A stretch of 57,985 nt of DNA, from assembly GCA_023416515.1 (NCBI GenBank), contig JAEZHP010000100.1, positions 1-57,985 on the forward strand, given 5' to 3'. Source of the stretch: Pseudomonadota bacterium (GTDB lineage Bacteria; Pseudomonadota; Alphaproteobacteria; Sphingomonadales; Sphingomonadaceae). Under the pieces are notes generated by a model. The model ran no database searches and had not been told where the DNA came from. It saw only the letters and a list, made by a program, of their open reading frames with translations. Position 1 is the first letter of the stretch. Every line of letters begins with the position of its first letter. Below, one piece after another: positions 16,595 through 23,744 of this stretch. The position numbers and the translations under genes are program-made.

Positions 16595-18004
16595 ATGAAG
16601 ATGTTCGCCGCTGCCGCAGCCCTCGCCCTTCTCTCCTCCACCGCCATCGCCCAGACCGCCGCACCGCCGCCGCCGGCACCGTCAGCGCGCACCGCCGAGC
16701 TGCGCGACGACGTGCTTCACAACGACACGCTCGCATGGGACCTGGTCGAAGGGCTCACCACTGAGATCGGACCGCGGCTTGCTGGAAGCGAGGCCGAGGC
16801 GCGGGCCCGCGAGTGGGCGGTCGCCCGGCTTCGCGGCCTCGGCTTCAGCAACGTCCGAGTGGAGACCTTCGACGTTCCTTATTGGGTGCGCGGGATCGAG
16901 CGCGCGGAGATCGTGTCGCCCTACCCCCAGCCGCTGGTCCTGACCGCGCTCGGCAACAGCGGAGCGACTCCGGCGAACGGACTTGAGGCCGAAGTCATCG
17001 GCTATGACAGCATGGAAGCCTTCCAGGCCGCCCCTGCGGACGAGGTCCGCAACAAGATCGTCTTCGTTAGCCACGCCATGCAGGCGACCCAGGACGGCTC
17101 CCATTACGGACCGTTCGGGGCCGCCCGTCGCGCGGGGCCGACCCTTGCCTCACGGCGCGGAGCGGCAGCGATCCTCGTCCGCTCGATCGGCACGGACTAT
17201 CACCGCAATCCCCATACCGGCGTCCAGAGCTTCGCGGAGGGCGTGCGGCCGATTCCGGCGGCGGCGCTCAGCCTGCCCGACGCCGAGCAGCTCCAGCGGG
17301 TGCTTACCCGCGCGGCCGCACTTCGCCAGCCGGTTCGCCTCCGCCTCACCATGACTCCGCGCCAGCTCGGCAACCGCCAGTCGGGCAACGTCATCGCCGA
17401 GGTGCCGGGAAGCGATCCCTCCGCGGGCACGGTCGTGGTCGGCGGGCATCTCGACAGCTGGGACCTCGGCACCGGGGCGTTCGACAATGCCGCCGGAGTG
17501 GCGATCACCACGGCGGCCGCCCACCGGATCATGCGCTCCGGCCAGCCGCGGCGGACGATCCGGGTCATTCTGTTCGGATCGGAGGAGATCGGAGTGTTCG
17601 GCGGCGCCGACTATTTCCGCCGCCACCAGGCCGAACGCGAGGTCGTCCTGGTCGGCGAGAGCGATTTCGGCGCCGATCGCGTGTGGCGGGTCAACTTCAA
17701 GATGGCCCCGGGGAACGAGGCGCTCCAGCGCCGCGTCGCCGCGGCCCTCGCGCCGCTCGGGATCGCCTCGGGCCGCGAGCCGGCCAATGCCGGCGCCGAC
17801 CTCGGCGCCTGGGCGAACGCCGGCACGGCCGCGATCGACCTCAGCCAGGACGGAACGCGCTATTTCGACTATCACCACACGCCCGACGACACGCTCGACA
17901 AGGTCGATCCGGCCCAGCTGAGGCAGAATGTCGCGGCGTGGACTGCGATGCTTTCGGAGGTGGCAAACGCACCGGAGCGGATCGAGCCGGTCGCCGCGCG
18001 CTGA
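16595..18004 (+). CDS. Exported M28-family zinc aminopeptidase
   Basis: A 469-residue secreted peptidase. Signal peptide MKMFAAAAALALLSSTAIA is cut before QTA. A PA-type insert precedes the M28 domain, whose dinuclear zinc ligands are visible in GGHLDSWD, AFDNAAG, GSEEIG, GESDFG and YHHTPDD. Members release N-terminal amino acids or dipeptides. An in-frame extension to 16496 lacks signal-peptide character, so ATG at 16595 is chosen. It ends 4 bp from the convergent small gene at 18009. Confidence 0.9.
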   Translation: MKMFAAAAALALLSSTAIAQTAAPPPPAPSARTAELRDDVLHNDTLAWDLVEGLTTEIGPRLAGSEAEARAREWAVARLRGLGFSNVRVETFDVPYWVRGIERAEIVSPYPQPLVLTALGNSGATPANGLEAEVIGYDSMEAFQAAPADEVRNKIVFVSHAMQATQDGSHYGPFGAARRAGPTLASRRGAAAILVRSIGTDYHRNPHTGVQSFAEGVRPIPAAALSLPDAEQLQRVLTRAAALRQPVRLRLTMTPRQLGNRQSGNVIAEVPGSDPSAGTVVVGGHLDSWDLGTGAFDNAAGVAITTAAAHRIMRSGQPRRTIRVILFGSEEIGVFGGADYFRRHQAEREVVLVGESDFGADRVWRVNFKMAPGNEALQRRVAAALAPLGIASGREPANAGADLGAWANAGTAAIDLSQDGTRYFDYHHTPDDTLDKVDPAQLRQNVAAWTAMLSEVANAPERIEPVAAR

Positions 18005-18008
18005 TCGG

Positions 18009-18311
18009 TCAGGCGAAGCCCACCGGGTCTTCCGTGCTGAGGTCGAGACCGCTGCCATCTCGGGCGACTGAGACTCTCAGATGGCTCGGCGGCGCGCCGG
18101 ACAGCGGCAGGCTCGCTTCCATCCCCTTTTCCGGAAGCGAGACCACCAGCTCCTCCTCCTTCCCGGTGAGCTCCAGGTCGAGGAGGCGCGCCAGGCTGAT
18201 CTGGTAGCGGGTCGTGACGCCGCTTTCGTCGGCGAGAACCGTGCCGTCGGCGGTCACGACGACATGGTCGTTATCGAATCCTTCTTCGAGAGAGACCTTC
18301 AGAGTCGGCAC
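18009..18311 (-). CDS. Small beta-rich protein of unknown function, downstream of the metzincin gene
   Basis: A 100-residue acidic protein with no family I recognise. Alternating hydrophobic strands (LKVSLEEG, HVVVTADG, ELVVSLPEKG, LRVSVARDG) suggest a small beta-sandwich. No signal peptide, cysteines or membrane helix. GTG start at 18311 has AGGA 7 nt upstream. It lies 61 bp downstream of the metzincin-like gene on the same strand, with a strong terminator between them. A binding partner or inhibitor of that protein is possible, from position only. Confidence 0.7.
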   Translation of the reverse strand: MPTLKVSLEEGFDNDHVVVTADGTVLADESGVTTRYQISLARLLDLELTGKEEELVVSLPEKGMEASLPLSGAPPSHLRVSVARDGSGLDLSTEDPVGFA

Positions 18312-18329
18312 AGCTTGTTCCTAACAGAG

Positions 18330-18361
18330 AAAAACGGGAGCCGGGGGCAACCGGCTCCCGT
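18330..18361 (-). terminator. Strong intrinsic terminator after the metzincin-like gene
   Basis: On the minus strand an 11-bp perfect stem (ACGGGAGCCGG paired with CCGGCTCCCGT) with a 6-nt loop is followed directly by TTTTT. It lies just past the 774-residue gene's stop and before the ribosome binding site of the 100-residue gene, so read-through would set the partner's expression. Confidence 0.85.
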
Positions 18362-18372
18362 AGAAGCAAAGC

Positions 18373-20697
18373 CTACTGGGTGAGGCCAGCCGCCTTCACG
18401 TCAAGCAGCGAGCGCAGCTTGTCGCTGAGCGGTACCGCCGTCGCCGCGTCGGCCTTTTCGGCATCGGCGGCAAAGGACAGGAAAGCCTCGGGACTGTTGG
18501 GCACTTCCTCCCGGTCGAGCGCGGCGAGCACCGGCGCGTCGCGCAGGAAGCGGGTGTGGCCGACCGCATTGACGAGCGCATCGGCGTCGTCCTCGATCGC
18601 GCTGTCGATGAGCTTGCGTGCCGCCTGCGGATCGGCCGGATACACCTCGACCCGTTGCTGCACCGGCTCGCCCGCGGCCGCCTTCTCGTCCGTCTCGAGC
18701 AGCTTGTAGGTATAGGCCAGCGGAGTCGCGAGGGCGACAGCGGCGAGCTTCGAGACGGGATTGTCCGCAAGCTCGGTAGCCTTCTCCAACACGGCTGACA
18801 CATCCGACAGCGCCCGAGTGCCGTTGGCCGCAAGCACCTGGCCAACTTCTGGCGTGAACAGGTCGGCGGAGAGCCGCTCCTCCTCGCGCGTGCGCGGCGC
18901 TTCGACGGTGATCATCAGCTGGTTGGAATAGACCGGCTGACCGTCCACCTCGAGCACGGCCTGGACGCAGTAGCGGCCGGGTTCGGCCATGTCCCAGCCA
19001 TTCTTGCCCGCACCGGCGACCACGCTGTCATACACGGCCTCGCCGGACCTGAGCACCTTGTCGTCGCCTTCGCCGCAGTGACGCAGGTACGGCATCCACA
19101 GCCGCGCCTCCTGCCGCTCGCCATTGATAATCAGGGTGAAGTCGTCGCGCTCGCTGATGCGCGCGCTCGACACCGTCCTGGTCCTGCCCGAGCGGTTGAC
19201 GAGAGCGATCTCGACCATCGGCGGCATCAGATAGGCGAAACGGTTGCCCGCCTGGCTGGTGGTGAGCCGCAGCTCGTAATCGGGATTGCTGAGCTGCGCC
19301 GCCTCGCGGAAGCCGTGATTGCTGAACCAAGCCTCGTTGCCCATCTGCACGAAGCGTTCGGGCGCGTGACGCATGAACAGCAACTCGCTGTCCGAGAAGC
19401 GATAGGCGAAGTCGGAGAAGAAGGCTGATTGGCCACCCGCGACATTGTACGGATAGTTCATGAAGCTCCGCGCCGTGGGCTCGTTGGCGAGCGGAATCCA
19501 CGGCGTGCCGAGGGACTTCTGCCAGCTATGCGCCAGGTTGAAGGCGTGGCCCATCTCATGGACCGCCGTCCAGAAGCGCATCCGAGCCACCCAGGCGGCC
19601 GGCGCCGGATCGCCCGCCGGCGGGTTGGCGATGAAGGCGTGGCTGAAGATGGCGGTGCCCTGGCGGTGGTTCGGTCCGATATCGTCGAACATGATCCCGC
19701 CGAGGTTGGTGCCGGTGACATGGAGCCGGGCGAACAGCACCCACATCGCCCATTGCGGCTTGTTGGCGAAGCGCGACCAATGGATCTGCATCGCGTCGTG
19801 CATCTCCTGGTCGGTCCACAACGCGTCCGCACCGGCAGCAGCGATCGGAATGACCCCGCTGCCCGGGCTCACCGAGGCATCGAAGCCGGAACGGCGATAG
19901 ACCGTCTCGATGCTAAGCGACTCGTTGGCCAGCGAGGCCGGCCGGTTGGGATGGGCGTGGGTGTTGATGCTCGTTACCGCGGTCGCGTCGGACACACGAT
20001 CATATTCGAACTCGACCTTGCGCCGGTAAGCCGAATCGTAATCGTAGGTGCGGGTGAAGGCCGCCGCACCGCCGCCCGAGAAGGTGACTTCCAGCTTGCG
20101 CGTGGTCGGGAAGGGTCCGCCGACCACCCGCGCGCTGACGAAGGTGTGCGGAATCGCGCCCGGGGTGCCGTTCTTGTACCAGATCGCCCCTTCGTACCTG
20201 CCGGCCGGAGTCTTCGCGACCTTGGCGATCCAGTAGCCGACGGTTGTGAACAGGTTGGCGCGGGTGCCGCTGATCGTCATCTGCGGATAGCGGCCGTCGA
20301 CGTCGAACATCACCTCCTCGCGCTGGTAGAGCGCGATGGCGTTGATATCCTCGTCATAGATTTCGTCGGTCGGCATCAAACCGCCGATCGGGGTCGGAAC
20401 CCGCTCTGGAATTGGAATCGGGATCGGCCGCGGGATCGGGATCGGGGTGATTGGAAGGCTGATCTGGCGCGCATAGGTGTAGCGCCCGCTGGTGGTGAAG
20501 AAGGGCAGCGGGCTCAGCGGAACGGCGATGTCGATCGCGTCCGCGAACGCCTCGTCCGGTTGCTGGCCCTGCCGCCCCGGCCGCATGTCGAGGGTCGCCT
20601 CGACCCGGTCGCTGGTGTCGGCGCCGGGGCTCGCCCCGCGGTCGGTCGTCGGAGTGGAGCGTCCAGTGGTGGTGGTGGTGTCGGTGGGACTTGTCAT
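18373..20697 (-). CDS. Large metzincin-like zinc metalloprotease with N-terminal Pro-Ile repeat
   Basis: A 774-residue protein I cannot place in a named family. The zinc site HEMGHAFNLAH (His380, Glu381, His384, His390) fits HExxHxxxxxH, and SFMNYP (Met413) 23 residues later fits a metzincin Met-turn. Before it come a Thr/Ser-rich tail (1-60), a Pro-Ile repeat (about 82-98) and a beta-rich region (110-290). After it are an Ig-like beta region (about 475-600) and a helical C-terminus. No signal peptide or RTX repeats, so export is unclear. ATG at 20697 follows GGAGGAAG; an upstream in-frame ATG at 20844 has a poor context. Ends in a strong terminator. Confidence 0.85.
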   Translation of the reverse strand: MTSPTDTTTTTGRSTPTTDRGASPGADTSDRVEATLDMRPGRQGQQPDEAFADAIDIAVPLSPLPFFTTSGRYTYARQISLPITPIPIPRPIPIPIPERVPTPIGGLMPTDEIYDEDINAIALYQREEVMFDVDGRYPQMTISGTRANLFTTVGYWIAKVAKTPAGRYEGAIWYKNGTPGAIPHTFVSARVVGGPFPTTRKLEVTFSGGGAAAFTRTYDYDSAYRRKVEFEYDRVSDATAVTSINTHAHPNRPASLANESLSIETVYRRSGFDASVSPGSGVIPIAAAGADALWTDQEMHDAMQIHWSRFANKPQWAMWVLFARLHVTGTNLGGIMFDDIGPNHRQGTAIFSHAFIANPPAGDPAPAAWVARMRFWTAVHEMGHAFNLAHSWQKSLGTPWIPLANEPTARSFMNYPYNVAGGQSAFFSDFAYRFSDSELLFMRHAPERFVQMGNEAWFSNHGFREAAQLSNPDYELRLTTSQAGNRFAYLMPPMVEIALVNRSGRTRTVSSARISERDDFTLIINGERQEARLWMPYLRHCGEGDDKVLRSGEAVYDSVVAGAGKNGWDMAEPGRYCVQAVLEVDGQPVYSNQLMITVEAPRTREEERLSADLFTPEVGQVLAANGTRALSDVSAVLEKATELADNPVSKLAAVALATPLAYTYKLLETDEKAAAGEPVQQRVEVYPADPQAARKLIDSAIEDDADALVNAVGHTRFLRDAPVLAALDREEVPNSPEAFLSFAADAEKADAATAVPLSDKLRSLLDVKAAGLTQ

Positions 20698-21077
20698 GGT
20701 CTTCCTCCAGGTTGTTCGGCCGCAGGGCCGGCTAATTCGGAAGTGCCCACAAGGAACGCAGATGCGTCCCCTCATCCGGAGAAACCGGACCAACCGCTCT
20801 TGGACTTCAGTCAACCACAGGCTTTGTCGCCCCGCGCAAAGCATGGGGGCGCAAGTTGGGCCGCCACATTGCGCGGCTCGTTTTGGTCTTTACTGGGGAG
20901 ACTGTGCAGAATAACTTCGACTCTGCTTTGCGTCAACTCGAAACGCCCGGGTTGCTGGCGAGAATCCCCCGATTACGCCCTGATTTTCACTAACGAAGAT
21001 TATTTGCGGGGTTGTGCTGATGCGGCCGGCATCACACTCTTTCCAGCCCGCGAGCCTTTCCCTAGAGGGGGTCTAGT
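20698..21077. other. 380-bp intergenic region between the metzincin-like gene and tRNA-Pro
   Basis: Holds the candidate metzincin promoter (20908-20936) and its predicted 200-nt leader. The leader contains small hairpins such as TCCGG/CCGGA near 20778, and the tRNA upstream region follows. No protein gene is supported. Confidence 0.45.
20908..20936 (-). promoter_or_regulatory. Candidate promoter of the metzincin-like gene
   Basis: TTGACG (20936-20931) and TATTCT (20913-20908) on the minus strand are separated by exactly 17 nt, a close match to the sigma-70 consensus. Transcription would start near 20901, giving a long leader of about 200 nt before the ATG at 20697. Confidence 0.55.
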
Positions 21078-21154
<77 letters not shown>

Positions 21155-21223
21155 GCCTTCGCTGAAGCTTCGGCTGGCAAGCCGTTGCTTCAGCGCAGCC
21201 TTCCCGGCCAGTTCGGAGTTGCT

Positions 21224-23287
21224 ATGCGCCGCCTGATCCCCGCACTGCTCGCCACGGCTCTCGTCTCGGTTCCCGCCTCCGCCGAAGAGGGCATGTGGAC
21301 GTTCGACAATTTCCCGATTGCGAAAGCGAACCGCGATCTCGGCACCAATATCGACCAGGCGTGGCTTGACCGGGTGAGGCTCGCCTCGGTTCGGATCGGC
21401 GGGGCGTCGGGAGGACTGGTGTCGCCTGAGGGCCTGATCCTCACCAACGAACATGTCGCGTCGGGCTGCGTCGAGGATCTGTCGACCCAGGAGCGCAATT
21501 ACGTCCAGACCGGCTTCACGCCGTCGGGCCGCGCCGGCGAGCTTCGCTGCCCGGGGATGACGGCCGAGGTGCTTACCGACATCTCCGACGTCACCGAGCG
21601 CATGCAGGCGGCGGGCCGCGGCCTTTCCGGCGAGGCGTTCACCCGCGCTCGCGACGCCGAGCAGGCGCGGATCGAGGCGGAGGCGTGCGGCGAGGACCGG
21701 AGCCGACGCTGCCAGGTGGTCAGCCTCTATCGCGGCGGCCAGTTCAAGCTCTACACCTACCGCCGCTACAGCGACGTCCGCCTCGCCTTCGCTCCGGAGC
21801 ACCGAGCATCGGCGTTCGGCGGCGACCTCGACAATTTCAGCTTCCCGCGCTTCGCGGTCGATGCCTCGTTCGTCCGCATCTACGAGAACGACCGCCCCGT
21901 CGCGACTCCCAACCATTTCCGCTGGAACCCGGCGCCGCCGCGGGAGAACCAGCCGGTCTTCCTGTCGGGAAGCCCGGGGGCCACGCAGCGCCTGCTCACC
22001 CAGGACCAGCTTCGCACCGTCGCCGAGGTCGCCTTGCCGCTCGAGCAGCTGATCAACAGCGAGCTTCGCGGCCGGCTCATCCAGTTCGCCCAGGCGAGTG
22101 ATGAGAACGCGTTCATCGCCGGCCAGGCGATCTCAAGCGTCGAGAACACCTACAAGCGCGGCTACGGCCGCCAGCAGGCGCTGATCGACGCCCGCTTCAT
22201 GGCGGCTCGCCAGGCCTCGGAAGAAGACTTCCGTCGCCGCGTGGCAGCCACCCCCCAGGTGTCGCAAGACATCGGCAACCCCTGGGCCGAGCTTGCAGCG
22301 GTCCAGGACGAGGTGCGACGGCTCTATCCGGCTTATTACCTGCTCGAGACCCGCGGCGGCGGCGGCTCGCAGCTGTTCAACTGGGCCGAGGACATCGTCC
22401 GCGGCGCCCAGGAGCGGCCCAAGCCCAATGCCGACCGGCTGACCGAGTTCGGCGACGCCCGCCTGCCCCAGGTCGAGCAGCGCCTGTTCGCCGAGCGGCC
22501 GAGCTATCCGGCGCTGGACGAGGTCCAGCTCGCCTGGTGGCTCAGCAAGACCCGTGAGATCCTCACCGCCGACGACCCGCGGATCCGCACCCTGCTCGGC
22601 AATGAATCGCCGGAAGCGCTGGCGCGGCGGGTGACCAGTGGCACCCGGCTCGGCGACCCGGCGGTTCGGCGCGCGCTGTGGCAGGGCGGTCTCGCGGCCG
22701 TGCAGGCGTCGGACGACCCGCTCATCCAGTTCCTTCTGCGCATCCAGGACATCACCCGCGCCGCTCGAAGCGACTATGAAGGCACCGTCCAGGCGCCGAC
22801 CGACCGCGCCAGCGAGGCATTGGCGCGTGCTCGCTTCGCAATCTACGGCACCAGCCTCTATCCCGATGCGACGGGCACTTTGCGGCTGACCTATGGCCGG
22901 GTGAAGGGCTGGACCCACCAGGGCCGCACCGTGCCCTATGCGACGACCTTCGCCGGCCTGTGGGACCGCGCGACCGGCGCGGAGCCTTTCGACCTCGCCC
23001 CGCGCCTTGCCGCTGCGCGAGACCGAATTCCCGCGGACACCGTCCTCGACGTCGCCGCCTCGACGGACACGATCGGCGGCTCGTCGGGCTCCCCGGCGGT
23101 CAACGCGGCGGGCGAGATCATCGGCGCCAATTTCGACTCCACCGTCCTCACCCAGCGCAACGCCTATGGCTACGATCCGGAGGTGAACCGCTCGGTGCTG
23201 GTCACCACCGCGGCGGTGACTGCGGCGCTGCGCCATGCCTACGGGATGCGGCATCTGCTGACTGAACTTGGTGTTTCGGCTCGATAA
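21224..23287 (+). CDS. Exported S46-family dipeptidyl peptidase (DPP7/DPP11 type)
   Basis: A 687-residue periplasmic serine peptidase that removes N-terminal dipeptides. Signal peptide ends ASA before EEGMWTFDNFP, the S46 N-terminal signature. The chymotrypsin-like triad is visible: His77 in LILTNEHVASGC, Asp in GGDLDNFSFPRF and Ser in IGGSSGSPAVN. GGAG 5 nt before ATG 21224 supports this start over an in-frame start at 21185. Whether it prefers hydrophobic or acidic P1 residues cannot be judged. A small membrane protein gene follows by 20 bp. Confidence 0.94.
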   Translation: MRRLIPALLATALVSVPASAEEGMWTFDNFPIAKANRDLGTNIDQAWLDRVRLASVRIGGASGGLVSPEGLILTNEHVASGCVEDLSTQERNYVQTGFTPSGRAGELRCPGMTAEVLTDISDVTERMQAAGRGLSGEAFTRARDAEQARIEAEACGEDRSRRCQVVSLYRGGQFKLYTYRRYSDVRLAFAPEHRASAFGGDLDNFSFPRFAVDASFVRIYENDRPVATPNHFRWNPAPPRENQPVFLSGSPGATQRLLTQDQLRTVAEVALPLEQLINSELRGRLIQFAQASDENAFIAGQAISSVENTYKRGYGRQQALIDARFMAARQASEEDFRRRVAATPQVSQDIGNPWAELAAVQDEVRRLYPAYYLLETRGGGGSQLFNWAEDIVRGAQERPKPNADRLTEFGDARLPQVEQRLFAERPSYPALDEVQLAWWLSKTREILTADDPRIRTLLGNESPEALARRVTSGTRLGDPAVRRALWQGGLAAVQASDDPLIQFLLRIQDITRAARSDYEGTVQAPTDRASEALARARFAIYGTSLYPDATGTLRLTYGRVKGWTHQGRTVPYATTFAGLWDRATGAEPFDLAPRLAAARDRIPADTVLDVAASTDTIGGSSGSPAVNAAGEIIGANFDSTVLTQRNAYGYDPEVNRSVLVTTAAVTAALRHAYGMRHLLTELGVSAR

Positions 23288-23307
23288 AATTGGGAGGAAA
23301 GAACGGG

Positions 23308-23643
23308 ATGACTACGGCGGGGGGAAGCCGGAGGCGGGTTTGGCCGTGGATGCTCGGAGTGACTTTGGGTCTAGCAGTACTCTTCCGCATATTTTGTGGG
23401 TTCTACACGATTCAGCCGATCGGCGCGCTTCCGCAGGGTCGCACCATCATCGTCTGGCGTGAATCGGGCGAGCCCTTCTTCAATTCTCCCGATGCGCAAT
23501 GCCTCGAACGAATGGGCGGCGTCTCGTTGATGTGCAGGCTCGGGGCGATGGGGGCGGCCCCCGTAGACCGGATCATTCTCCGACTACCGTATATGGCATG
23601 GGCGTATCGAGCCAGCACAGGAGGGCGGGAGTTCTCCCGATAG
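23308..23643 (+). CDS. Small single-pass membrane protein, unknown
   Basis: A 111-residue protein with a strong GGAGG site 10 nt before the ATG. One transmembrane segment lies near residues 12-31 (LGVTLGLAVLFRIFCGFY) after a basic, Trp-containing N-terminus. The remainder is probably periplasmic, with two cysteines (CLERMGGVSLMC) that could form a disulfide. No known family recognised. It may be co-transcribed with the S46 peptidase, 20 bp upstream. Confidence 0.65.
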   Translation: MTTAGGSRRRVWPWMLGVTLGLAVLFRIFCGFYTIQPIGALPQGRTIIVWRESGEPFFNSPDAQCLERMGGVSLMCRLGAMGAAPVDRIILRLPYMAWAYRASTGGREFSR

Positions 23644-23649
23644 CGCTCC

Positions 23650-23673
23650 CGCGTACGCGCGTACGCACGCGCG
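23650..23673. repeat. 24-nt alternating pyrimidine-purine tract (Z-DNA-prone)
   Basis: Every base alternates pyrimidine and purine for 24 nt. The core is two adjacent copies of the palindrome GCGTACGC followed by ACGCGCG. Such tracts flip to Z-DNA under negative supercoiling. It lies 71 bp upstream of the gyrA start. Confidence 0.8.
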
Positions 23674-23744
23674 AGGCTTGGCAGCGGCGCCCTCACCCGC
23701 TAGACCGGCGATCCATCCGACACACCACCTGAAAGCTTCAGCCT

